Positions 1 to 6,902 of a stretch of 15,064 nucleotides of DNA are shown piece after piece. The DNA comes from BPJO01 sp037189665 (GTDB taxonomy: Bacteria; Planctomycetota; Phycisphaerae; Tepidisphaerales; Tepidisphaeraceae), in NCBI GenBank assembly GCA_037189665.1, contig JBBCIV010000141.1, positions 1 to 15,064 of the forward strand. The letters run 5' to 3'. How positions within the stretch are numbered: position 1 is the first letter of the stretch; each line of letters starts with the position of its first letter. The position numbers were made by a program, and so were the translations under genes. The notes beneath the pieces are model-generated. The model made no database searches. It saw only the letters and a list, made by a program, of their open reading frames with translations, and was not told the origin of the DNA.

Positions 1-1855
1 TCGCGCCGGCGCCCTGGCCCGGCCGCAACAGCGACTGAATGCGAACGTTGCCGAGGCCGTCGGTGTTACGCGTGTAGATTAAGCCGGAGCCAAGGTCGCG
101 GTACGTGTTGCGATTTTCGACGGTGAAGCTCTGCTCCCAGTTGCGGGCCTGGGTCGATTCGACGAAATCGACCACCACCATCGTATTGTTGCCGTCATAC
201 CAGATCGAACGGCTGACATAAGGCGTGCCGGGCAGGTGGAAGTACGCCTGGTGCCCCGCGCTGATCATCGTTCCGCCGGCCACGCTGGTGAGGCCGGTGG
301 TGTAGATGGAGTTGCTGTTGGCGAGCGACCCGTGATTGGTATCGGCCACGCCGATCGTGTTGTGCGCCTTGGTGCTCTCGACGAACGCGCGCGTTGCCGA
401 CGAGTCGTACACGTAAGCGCCGGGGTCCGCGATAAGCGGGCGGCCGTAGCCGAAGAACTCGAAGTTCAGCAGGTCGTAGTGCCCGTGCACGCCGCCCTTC
501 GGGCCGGCCTTGAAGTTGACCTGGCGGGCGTTCACGTCGTTGCCCGATCGCATGAGGTAGTTGCCGCTGGCCTCCAGTTCGTACGTGCCGCCGCGCGTGC
601 CCAGCGCCGGCAGGACTGGGTTGCCCAGATACGGGTTCACCGCCGCCGTGCCGAGGACGTACACGTCGCGGCCGCGCGGTTTTGCTTCGGGCCACTTCGA
701 TTCGCCCAACACCACCGCCGCCTTCAGGAACAGCGTTGACGCATTAATACGATACGTGTCCCCCAGCGCCGGCCGATTGCCGTTCGGCGATAGCTGCTGC
801 CAGAGCGCGTCGACCGCCTTCTTGACCACGTTCAGCTTGCCGGCGTCCCACGAGTTGCCGTTGATCTGATCGAGCTTGTACGCCTCGACCAGATCGTCGA
901 TCACCAGCACCGCGTAACCCGGCGACTGCTCTCGGTGCGAGCCGTCGGCATAGAGCTGTCCATCAATCGAGCGATACAACGTCGATCGGCCGCGATCTTC
1001 CCACGCGGCGCCGGTGTTCAATTCCGGCAGCAGGTTGCCCAGGTACAGCAGCGAGCGGGCGATGGAGATCGTCCGGTTATTCGAAAAATCGGTCAGCGAT
1101 CCGGCGACCGCATGCAGCACGTCGCCCTGCTGCATGAGCTTGTAGAGCATCAGCGAGTTGGCGCTGGCGGTCCACACGCCCGAACCGAGGATGCTGTAAT
1201 ACGCCATCAGCCAGTTCTCGACGCGCAGCGACACATCGAACCCGTACGATGCGTACTGGCTGGCCTTGGCTGGCAGCGTGAACGTCTGGTTCTCGAACGA
1301 CCAGTCGGCCAACTGGTAGAGCAGTTCGGTTGAGTATTTGGGATTTCCCTCGTAGAGATACGATTGCGCCAGATCGACCCACCATTCCTGGCGGTTTAGA
1401 GCGCTGAGGAACTCGGGATTGTCCGATGGGCTGGTGTCCGACCAGTTGATGTTCGCCGGCAGCGAGATGGTATAGCTGCCGACCGAGCTCTGCTCCGGGA
1501 ACAGCCGGTTATCGGTAACGTTGTTCGCCTTGGTGAGCTGCGACGCGACCGACATGTTCGATTCGACGTAGTTGGCGATGGTCTGGGCGTTGCCCGGCGC
1601 GAAGAAGAACGACGCCGTGCTGCGCGATCGCATATAGCTCAGCAGCGTGTTGTCGAAGGCGTTTACGTTGTTGGCGTCGAGAGACGCCTTCAGCGAGTTG
1701 TACGTGCCCGCCGAGATCATCGTGAGGCGGGCGAGCAGGGCCTGGCGTTCGGTTTTGTCGAACGCCGCCCCCAGCGTATCCGGCCGGGGGGCGGCGGGGG
1801 TTTGGGCGAGGAGGACGCGCTCTTCCAACGATTCAAAGGCGGCACGGTACGACAT
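1..1855 (-). CDS. Heparinase II/III-type (alginate lyase-like) polysaccharide lyase, C-terminus cut by window edge
   Basis: I translated 618 residues from the ATG at 1855; the frame runs off the left edge, so the C-terminus is missing. The start is the first ATG after an in-frame TAG, with a GAGGG ribosome site 9 nt upstream (1865-1869). Residues 7-17 read FESLEERVLLA, a variant of the planctomycete LEPR-XLL motif thought to mark exported proteins; no classical signal peptide precedes it. An alpha-helical toroid-like region follows (about 140-390), with DGSHREQSPGY at 304-314, which matches the substrate-cleft motif of heparinase/alginate lyases. A beta-sandwich begins near 420 with HGHYD (457-461), DPGAYVYD and AHNTI (497-501), the hallmarks of the Hepar_II_III domain. 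Such enzymes cleave uronate-containing polysaccharides by beta-elimination. The substrate cannot be read from the sequence. The family call is firm; alginate versus glycosaminoglycan is open. Confidence 0.85.
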   Translation of the reverse strand, partial: MSYRAAFESLEERVLLAQTPAAPRPDTLGAAFDKTERQALLARLTMISAGTYNSLKASLDANNVNAFDNTLLSYMRSRSTASFFFAPGNAQTIANYVESNMSVASQLTKANNVTDNRLFPEQSSVGSYTISLPANINWSDTSPSDNPEFLSALNRQEWWVDLAQSYLYEGNPKYSTELLYQLADWSFENQTFTLPAKASQYASYGFDVSLRVENWLMAYYSILGSGVWTASANSLMLYKLMQQGDVLHAVAGSLTDFSNNRTISIARSLLYLGNLLPELNTGAAWEDRGRSTLYRSIDGQLYADGSHREQSPGYAVLVIDDLVEAYKLDQINGNSWDAGKLNVVKKAVDALWQQLSPNGNRPALGDTYRINASTLFLKAAVVLGESKWPEAKPRGRDVYVLGTAAVNPYLGNPVLPALGTRGGTYELEASGNYLMRSGNDVNARQVNFKAGPKGGVHGHYDLLNFEFFGYGRPLIADPGAYVYDSSATRAFVESTKAHNTIGVADTNHGSLANSNSIYTTGLTSVAGGTMISAGHQAYFHLPGTPYVSRSIWYDGNNTMVVVDFVESTQARNWEQSFTVENRNTYRDLGSGLIYTRNTDGLGNVRIQSLLRPGQGAGA

Positions 1856-1912
1856 CAGGCTGAACCCTCGATGGAACTACGAAAAACGAAAGAACACTTC
1901 AGAATATCGGCC

Positions 1913-1950
1913 CCCGGCGGGCCTCGGGTCCATAAAAGGACGCCGCCGGG
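1913..1950 (-). terminator. Hairpin downstream of the small membrane-protein gene, possible terminator
   Basis: CCCGGCGG at 1913-1920 is perfectly complementary to CCGCCGGG at 1943-1950, with a 22-nt loop. It lies 25 nt past the stop of the minus-strand gene at 1975-2553 and about 60 nt before the lyase start. There is no strong T tract directly after it, so a factor-independent terminator is only possible. It could also be a leader structure of the lyase transcript. Confidence 0.35.
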
Positions 1951-1974
1951 ATGCAGATTCACCCGTTTTTGCGT

Positions 1975-2553
1975 TCAGGCCTGATCCAACTGCCCAAGAA
2001 ACGCAGCGCCGGCCCCCTTGAAGTAGGCATACTGGTCGTCGATCTTGGTCGGCCGCAGAACGGGAACCCTGATCGCACCGTAGACCGTGCCGATAATCAC
2101 CAGCAGGATCGAGACAGGAATGCCGATCAGGCCGATTTCCTCATACTCGGCCCCGAATGAATGCGAGATGGCCATGATCGCCAGCACCAACACCGCGATG
2201 CCTAGCAAAACGATGCCCCACGCGGCCAGCAGCCGTCGCGTTCGCTCACGATAATGCGTTTCGCAAAGGCCGATGTGCAATTCGGCGCGTTTCTGAAGAA
2301 CAATCGCGATGATGGCGTAGATCAACACGCCGGCGAGGATCGTCAGATACAGCCACGGCTCGTGCCAGCTGAACTTGCGTTTGAGTTTTCTCGTTGACGC
2401 CTGTCCGCATTTGACGCAGCGTTCGGGTAACACGCAGTGGGTCGTGGTGATGAGTTGCGGACCGCGTGCCCAATATCCGCTTTGGTTTGGCAGCGGCTGA
2501 ACGGGCGTGGCATAGGCAATCGGTTGTGGCGGAATGGGTGGTGGTATGGACAT
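1975..2553 (-). CDS. Small hypothetical membrane protein with three predicted helices
   Basis: The product has 192 residues. The N-terminus (1-25) is rich in proline and tyrosine, as in many planctomycete and verrucomicrobial membrane proteins. A CVKCG pair (about 45-49) and a later CETHY (about 96-100) could bind metal, though the full zinc-ribbon spacing is not seen. Hydrophobic stretches lie at about 67-87, 108-131 and 142-162. The C-terminus ends with KIDDQYAYFKGAGAAFLGQL, a motif I associate with uncharacterised planctomycete proteins. The ATG at 2553 is preceded by AGGGAAG at a short 4-nt spacing. It is transcribed towards the lyase gene, but a 119-nt gap with a hairpin separates them, so co-transcription is uncertain. 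I cannot assign a function. Confidence 0.75.
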   Translation of the reverse strand: MSIPPPIPPQPIAYATPVQPLPNQSGYWARGPQLITTTHCVLPERCVKCGQASTRKLKRKFSWHEPWLYLTILAGVLIYAIIAIVLQKRAELHIGLCETHYRERTRRLLAAWGIVLLGIAVLVLAIMAISHSFGAEYEEIGLIGIPVSILLVIIGTVYGAIRVPVLRPTKIDDQYAYFKGAGAAFLGQLDQA

Positions 2554-2671
2554 AATGCTTCCCTGAAGTGTCCTTCGAACATCCCCGGCATACGTGGGTT
2601 GTGAGATAGACTATCGCGCCAGGGCACGTTCAACCACTGGCATCCGTTCGTCGGCAGGCTACCATTTCGCC

Positions 2672-3028
2672 ATGCCACAATTGACTATCGAGGGAATCGG
2701 CACGCTCGACGTTCCGGCCGGCAAGCGGCTGATCAACGCCCTGATCGACGACGCCAAGGTCGACCAGCATTATTCCTGCGGCGGCAACGCCAAGTGCACC
2801 ACCTGCCGGGTACAGTTCGTCGCAGGCGAGCCCACAAAAATCACCCAGGCCGAAAAAGACCTGCTTAGCGGTTCCGGTCTCGATAAGGAGCCCGGCGTAC
2901 GTTTGAGCTGTCAGATCGCGTGTGAAGACGATATGACAGTCCGCCTCATCTTCCCCAAGCCCCCGCTCAAAACTCCCGCCCACCCCGCCGACGACATCCA
3001 TCCGCCGCCGGTCTGGACGACGAAGTAA
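2672..3028 (+). CDS. 2Fe-2S ferredoxin (plant/adrenodoxin-fold)
   Basis: The product has 118 residues. Cysteines at 36, 42, 45 and 80 have the C-x5-C-x2-C...C pattern of beta-grasp [2Fe-2S] ferredoxins (SCGGNAKCTTCRV, then RLSCQIAC). A fifth cysteine is at 84. The fold starts directly at MPQLTIEGIGTLDVPAGK, so I chose the ATG at 2672; the GTG 78 nt upstream would add 26 unconserved residues. The C-terminus after about residue 97 is a proline- and histidine-rich tail (KPPLKTPAHPADDIHPPP), longer than a minimal ferredoxin needs. The protein should act as a soluble one-electron carrier. No reductase or oxygenase partner is adjacent. The next gene, a nucleotidyltransferase, starts 98 nt later and gives no clue to the redox partner. 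Confidence 0.9.
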   Translation: MPQLTIEGIGTLDVPAGKRLINALIDDAKVDQHYSCGGNAKCTTCRVQFVAGEPTKITQAEKDLLSGSGLDKEPGVRLSCQIACEDDMTVRLIFPKPPLKTPAHPADDIHPPPVWTTK

Positions 3029-3033
3029 CCCTT

Positions 3034-3070
3034 CTTTCTCCTTCGGGGGAGAGAGATTAGGGTAAGGGGA
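3034..3070 (+). repeat. Hairpin plus GGG(T/A)AAGGGG-type tail, REP-like intergenic element
   Basis: C3034-C3041 pairs with G3048-G3055 (8 bp, one T-G wobble) around a TTCGGG loop. The 3' arm continues into ATTAGGGTAAGGGGA. The sequence starts five bases after the ferredoxin stop. The shape resembles short extragenic palindromes of the form CTCTCC...GGAGAG...TTAGGGTGAGGGG that I recall from many high-GC genomes. It may end the ferredoxin transcript, but no clean T tract follows. Confidence 0.45.
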
Positions 3071-3112
3071 ATTTTCGCCGCGCAATAGGCGCTTCGCATA
3101 TACACGCACAAC

Positions 3113-3118
3113 AGAGGA
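3113..3118 (+). promoter_or_regulatory. Ribosome binding site of the nucleotidyltransferase
   Basis: AGAGGA lies 8 nt before the ATG at 3127. It is the clearest Shine-Dalgarno sequence in the window; most other genes here have a weak one or none. Confidence 0.7.
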
Positions 3119-3126
3119 AACACACC

Positions 3127-3939
3127 ATGATTCAAAAAGCTGTCATTCTCGCCCGCGGTCTCGGCACTCGCATGCGCAAGCAGGACGAGGCCGCCCAGCT
3201 CGACGAGGCCACCGCCAAGATCGCCGCCACCGGCGTCAAAGCATTGATCCCCACCTTCGGCCGGCCTTTTCTCGATTACGTGCTGTCGATGCTCGCGGAT
3301 GCGGGCTTCCGCAAGGTCTGCCTCGTCATCGGCCCGGAGCACGCCGAGATTCGCGAGTATTACGGCAAGACGCTCAACGCCAAGCGCCTCGAAATCGACT
3401 TCGCCGTTCAGGAAAAGCCGCTCGGCACCGGCGACGCCGTCCGGCCTGCGGAACAGTTCGCCGCTGGCGAGCCGTTCCTGATGATCAACTCCGACAATTT
3501 CTATCCGAACGAAGCGCTGGCCGCGCTGCACACCACGGCCGCGCCGGCGATCGCGGTGTTCGAAAAGAACGCGATGCTCCAGGGCAACATCCCGGCCGAC
3601 CGCATCAGCAAGTTCAGCGTCGTGCGCGTGAACGACGACGGCACGATGAAGCAGATCATCGAGAAGCCCGACGACGCCACCATCGCCAGCATGGGCAACG
3701 AGGTGTACGTCAGCATGAACTGCTGGGTCTTCAGCCCCAACATCTTCAAGGCCTGCGCCGCCATCAAGCCGAGCCCGCGCGGCGAATACGAGGTCACCGA
3801 CGCCGCGCAGTACTGCATCGACGTGCTGGGCGAAAAGCTCAAGGTGCACAAGGTTGCCGCGCCGGTGCTCGACCTCAGCAGCCGCGGCGACATCGCCAGC
3901 GTGAACGACAAGCTCCGCGGCATTGACGTGCGGCTGTAG
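3127..3939 (+). CDS. Sugar-1-phosphate nucleotidyltransferase (NTP_transferase, RmlA/GalU-like)
   Basis: The product has 270 residues, the usual length of a single-domain enzyme that joins NTP and a sugar 1-phosphate to make NDP-sugar plus pyrophosphate. Residues 8-17 form the nucleotide loop LARGLGTRMR, where the usual LAGG has an arginine in place of glycine. It is followed by an acidic stretch (19-27) and VKALIPTFGRPFLDY (37-51), corresponding to the PKxLxP lysine region. PLGTGDAV (98-105) and NSDN (121-124) match the base- and metal-binding loops, EKP is at 179-181, and RGEYEVTDA at 218-226 is characteristic of the family. Thymidylyl versus uridylyl or other base preference cannot be decided from these motifs. 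It could supply a precursor for cell-surface polysaccharide. It follows the ferredoxin by 98 nt on the same strand and ends convergent with the propeller gene, 19 nt away. Confidence 0.85.
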   Translation: MIQKAVILARGLGTRMRKQDEAAQLDEATAKIAATGVKALIPTFGRPFLDYVLSMLADAGFRKVCLVIGPEHAEIREYYGKTLNAKRLEIDFAVQEKPLGTGDAVRPAEQFAAGEPFLMINSDNFYPNEALAALHTTAAPAIAVFEKNAMLQGNIPADRISKFSVVRVNDDGTMKQIIEKPDDATIASMGNEVYVSMNCWVFSPNIFKACAAIKPSPRGEYEVTDAAQYCIDVLGEKLKVHKVAAPVLDLSSRGDIASVNDKLRGIDVRL

Positions 3940-3958
3940 TCAACCGCGCACCGTCACT

Positions 3959-4798
3959 CTACAACGGCCAGGCGGCGCCCGCGTCGAACGGGCGCACGCC
4001 CAGGCCCAATCCGGGAATGCTGATCATCTCGTCGTCCGTGGCAATCACCAACCCAAACAGGCCGTTCGGGTCGAACACGCACGCCCTGGGATCGCGGCCG
4101 TCGAGCGGGAACTTTTCGGCGATCAGCCCGTCGGCGTTCAACGCCACCACGCCCACGCCCGCCAGCGGCACGTACAGTCGCCCGTCTGCCGCCAGCGCCA
4201 TCGCGCCGCGCGGTTCGCCGGGCAGGTGAGGCGACCAGACCGCGTCATCAGCCCAGACGCACTGCGATTCGTCCCAGTCGCCCCGCCATAGACGGCGCTG
4301 TCCGGCCTCTGCGACGACCAGCGTCTCTCCGCCGTGCAGGAGGACGAGCGAGGAAGGGAAGGAAAGCTCGTTGGCGATCATCTCGATCGTTCCGCCGGGC
4401 TCGAGGCAGCAGATGGAGCCGCCGTCGAGCCCATCACCGCGACAGGCGATGAGCAGGTTGCCGCGGGCGTCGAACGCGATTTCGACGGGGCCGGCCAGCG
4501 GCTCGTCGTAGACGGAATCGACAAGCGTTGTGCTTTTCTCGTTCGCCGGGTCGAGCCGGCGAACGGCGTTCGCGTCGGCATCGGCAAACCACACCCGGCC
4601 GTATGCATCAATCGCGATTCCACGCGGAGAGCCGCCGACGTCGAAGTGAGTCAGTTCGCCGGTGCTCGCGTCGATCCGCGTCAGCACGTCGCGCGATTGC
4701 GCGCACCACAGATGCCCGTCCGGATCAAACGCCACGCCGGCCGGGTTGTGCAGGCCGCCCGCGAGCACACGTGGGATGAGTTCGGGCTCGTCGTTCAT
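3959..4798 (-). CDS. Six-bladed beta-propeller protein, SMP-30/NHL/gluconolactonase-like
   Basis: The product has 279 residues with about six similar segments, each with a small-hydrophobic, xxDxxGxLW/Y, strand pattern. Examples are NPAGVAFDPDGHLWCAQ, SPRGIAIDAYGRVWFAD, GPVEIAFDARGNLLIAC and EPRGAMALAADGRLYVP. This pattern fits SMP-30/gluconolactonase, NHL or virginiamycin-B-lyase-like propellers. I cannot identify the catalytic metal ligands with confidence, so lactonase activity is only possible. No signal peptide or membrane segment is present, so it is probably cytoplasmic. Its ATG overlaps the stop of the upstream LamG-fold gene in a TGATG arrangement, implying coupled translation and equal dosage. 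Confidence 0.7.
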   Translation of the reverse strand: MNDEPELIPRVLAGGLHNPAGVAFDPDGHLWCAQSRDVLTRIDASTGELTHFDVGGSPRGIAIDAYGRVWFADADANAVRRLDPANEKSTTLVDSVYDEPLAGPVEIAFDARGNLLIACRGDGLDGGSICCLEPGGTIEMIANELSFPSSLVLLHGGETLVVAEAGQRRLWRGDWDESQCVWADDAVWSPHLPGEPRGAMALAADGRLYVPLAGVGVVALNADGLIAEKFPLDGRDPRACVFDPNGLFGLVIATDDEMISIPGLGLGVRPFDAGAAWPL

Positions 4799-5607
4799 CA
4801 GCGGATCGCTCCAAGCCGGCGAATCTCGTCATCGCTCAGCGCCCGATCGAATACCGCCAGCCCGCCAAGCAGACCGCGGTAACAGTTGGCCTGCACGCTG
4901 CCGAAGTCAACCGGCCTGCCGTCGATCAACTCCACGTGCTCCGGACGCGACACCGCGCCCACCGTGAAATCCGCCCCCGCCGGCCCGCCGTCGAAAAGGC
5001 CGTGCGGGTAGGCATAGGGATTGCGGTCGCCGCGCTCGTCAAGCACGCCGTTGAGGTACGCTCGCGCATGCCTGCCATCGTAAGTCATCGCCACGCATTG
5101 CCACTGTTCGAACGGGATCGGCGTCGCGCCGATCGCGGCATCCATGCAATATCTGAATCCCGCCGTCGGCCCGCCGACGTGGGAGATGTGGGCGCCTACC
5201 TGCTCTGCGCTGTCGTGAATGCGCAGGTTGAGGAACAGGCAATATTGCCGTTTGCCGTGCTCGTTCCACATGCCCGCAACAGCCTGGCATTGCCCTTCGG
5301 TGCCAGGAACGTGCCGCCGCTTGATCCACGCTAGGATGGTAGCCTGCGCATCGCGGCCGCCGAGGTTGAGCTTCGGGCAGCGAATACGATCCACCTGCAA
5401 CCACGGCGCGGTAAGGTCCGTCGCGTCAAACGACGCCGAGTACGGCCCGAAGACGCCCTCGTCTGCTCGCCGCACCACGCCGCCATGTTCGACAAGCGCG
5501 TACGCGCTCGGCCCCATCGCGACGCGCGGCGCGCCGGCAGGTTCTTGAAAGGTCCAGAAGCTGATCAGGCCCGGCGAGGCTAACACGGGGGCGGTCGAAA
5601 GCGTCAT
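4798..5607 (-). CDS. LamG / concanavalin A-like jelly-roll domain protein
   Basis: The product has 269 residues. It opens with GLISFWTFQEPAG (13-25), the usual first strand of LamG domains. It continues with TILAWIKRR, CLFLNL, a WQCVAMTYDGRHARAYLNGVL segment and a final GLLGGLAVFDRALSDDEIRRL. These strand motifs match laminin-G/pentraxin-like folds, which usually bind carbohydrate. Most LamG proteins are secreted, but I see no signal peptide here, and several cysteines are scattered through the sequence. It is the first gene of a two-gene unit with the propeller gene; stop and start share the T/A base at 4798. The ATG at 5607 has a weak GGAAA 10 nt upstream. Binding target and enzymatic role are unknown. 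Confidence 0.75.
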   Translation of the reverse strand: MTLSTAPVLASPGLISFWTFQEPAGAPRVAMGPSAYALVEHGGVVRRADEGVFGPYSASFDATDLTAPWLQVDRIRCPKLNLGGRDAQATILAWIKRRHVPGTEGQCQAVAGMWNEHGKRQYCLFLNLRIHDSAEQVGAHISHVGGPTAGFRYCMDAAIGATPIPFEQWQCVAMTYDGRHARAYLNGVLDERGDRNPYAYPHGLFDGGPAGADFTVGAVSRPEHVELIDGRPVDFGSVQANCYRGLLGGLAVFDRALSDDEIRRLGAIR

Positions 5608-5761
5608 CGAGATTGTTTCCGATCGGTTAATGAAACGGACTACTCCGACAAACGATGATATCGCGCCGCCGGCCGGTGGCGAACCGGATCAACCCGCTGC
5701 CATCTGTTCGCTTGCTCCGACCGGATTTGACACCCGACGCCCGCGCCTCGATCCTCCGGCC

Positions 5762-6772
5762 ATGGTTTTCGCCTACATCCGTTTCGGCGACGGCACGATC
5801 TCCACCGATACCGACGAGTCCACCCTCCTTCGCGCCATCCGCGACCCCAAGGCCATCTTCTGGCTCGACATGGACCGGCCGAGCGACGATGAGCTGGCGC
5901 TGCTCGACGACGTCTTCGGCTTTCACCCGCTGGCGATCGAGGACACCATCCAATACAACCAGCGCCCCAAGATCGAGAACTACAACCACGTCGGAGACAT
6001 GTGCAACTCCGGCTACTTCTACCTCGTCATCCACGGCCCCGACCTCGCCACGTTCAGGGAAAAGCTGCGCACGAAGGAACTCGACATCTTCCTGTCCGAG
6101 CGCTACATGGTGACGATCCACGACGAGGAGATGACCTCGATCCAGAACGCGCGCACTCGCGTCTCGACCAACCCGGCGCGCGTGCTCGACGCCGGCGTGG
6201 ACATGCTGCTGCACTACATCCTCGACCACGTCATCGACGCCTACGTGCCGATCTTCGACTGGATGCAGGAGCAGATCGACGAACTCGAAGAGCTGGCGAT
6301 CGAAAGCCCCGGACACGACCTGTTGCACCGCATCGGCCAGAAGAAACGCGAGCTGCTCGACCTCCGCCGCATCATCGGGCCGCAACGCGAGGTGATCGGC
6401 CAGCTCACCCGAGGCGACGTGCCGTTCATCCGCGAACAGGCCCGCGTCTACCTGCGCGACGTGCAGGACCACCTCATCCGAGCCGTCGAAACCATTGAAA
6501 TCTACCGCGACCTCGTGCTCGGCGCGCGCGACATCTACCTCACCAGCCTCAGCAACCGGATGAACCAGGTAATGAAGACGCTCACCATCATCACCGTGCT
6601 GGCGCTGCCGCTGACGGTGGTGACGAGCTTCTTCGGGATGAACTTCTCGGAGGAAGTGCCGCTGTTCTACAACGTGCTGCACTCGCAGGCGGGGTTCATC
6701 ATCGCGATGTTCCTGATGCTCGGCCTCGCGGCGATGCTCGTCTGGCTGTTCTGGCGCAAGAAGTGGATCTAA
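5762..6772 (+). CDS. corA: CorA-type magnesium/cobalt channel
   Basis: With the ATG at 5762 the product has 336 residues, the normal CorA length. A long cytoplasmic domain (1 to about 270) includes FWLDMDRPSDDELALL, HPLAIEDT and a coiled stretch EQIDELEELAI. Two C-terminal membrane helices follow, and the ion-selective loop SFFGMNF has the GMN signature at 292-294. The protein forms a pentameric inner-membrane channel for Mg2+ entry. An in-frame ATG at 5630 would add 44 residues. I rejected it because the added stretch is unlike CorA, has clearly lower third-position GC than the rest, and would start only 22 nt from the divergent LamG gene. Neither start has a good ribosome site. The gene is probably monocistronic and ends 130 nt from the convergent glycosyltransferase gene. 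Confidence 0.93.
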   Translation: MVFAYIRFGDGTISTDTDESTLLRAIRDPKAIFWLDMDRPSDDELALLDDVFGFHPLAIEDTIQYNQRPKIENYNHVGDMCNSGYFYLVIHGPDLATFREKLRTKELDIFLSERYMVTIHDEEMTSIQNARTRVSTNPARVLDAGVDMLLHYILDHVIDAYVPIFDWMQEQIDELEELAIESPGHDLLHRIGQKKRELLDLRRIIGPQREVIGQLTRGDVPFIREQARVYLRDVQDHLIRAVETIEIYRDLVLGARDIYLTSLSNRMNQVMKTLTIITVLALPLTVVTSFFGMNFSEEVPLFYNVLHSQAGFIIAMFLMLGLAAMLVWLFWRKKWI

Positions 6773-6792
6773 CGCAATGATGAACTGAACGA

Positions 6793-6858
6793 TGTAGCTG
6801 CGTCGCCCATTCGAAACACTCGGAAAACCCGATTGGCGACGCAGGCGTCGCAGCTACA
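6793..6858. repeat. Inverted repeat with a 9-bp-deleted arm between convergent genes
   Basis: TGTAGCTGCG (6793-6802) followed by TCGCC pairs with GGCGACGC...CGCAGCTACA (6835-6858). The right arm contains nine extra bases in the middle, so the left arm looks like a deleted copy of the right one. The site lies 20 nt after the corA stop and 44 nt past the glycosyltransferase stop on the other strand, so it can serve as a two-way terminator. The TGTAGCTGCGACGCC word is one I associate with dispersed repeats in planctomycete-like genomes; that is from memory. Confidence 0.6.
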
Positions 6859-6882
6859 AGACGCATCGCTGCTGAAACCGCG

Positions 6883-6897
6883 CGGCGGCGGCGGCGG
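6883..6897. repeat. (CGG)5 trinucleotide run
   Basis: Five CGG units, flanked by CGCG on the left and CGC on the right, lie just past the stop of the glycosyltransferase gene. It is non-coding and may be prone to slippage. No function is implied. Confidence 0.5.
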
Positions 6898-6902
6898 CGC
6901 GT

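Noticed and set aside
1784..1803. Second G-quadruplex in the lyase gene (G-rich run)
   Set aside because: Only three separate runs of three or more G are present, so the canonical four-run motif is not met; the codons simply encode a proline/alanine linker.
5630..5761. N-terminal extension of CorA from the ATG at 5630
   Set aside because: Lower third-position GC than the gene body, not CorA-like, and it would leave only 22 nt between divergent starts. Kept as an alternative only.
5627..6682. Long minus-strand open frame opposite corA (351 codons)
   Set aside because: Rich in valine, aspartate, histidine and arginine, with no recognisable domain, as expected for the antisense of a high-GC gene. 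CorA on the other strand is certain.
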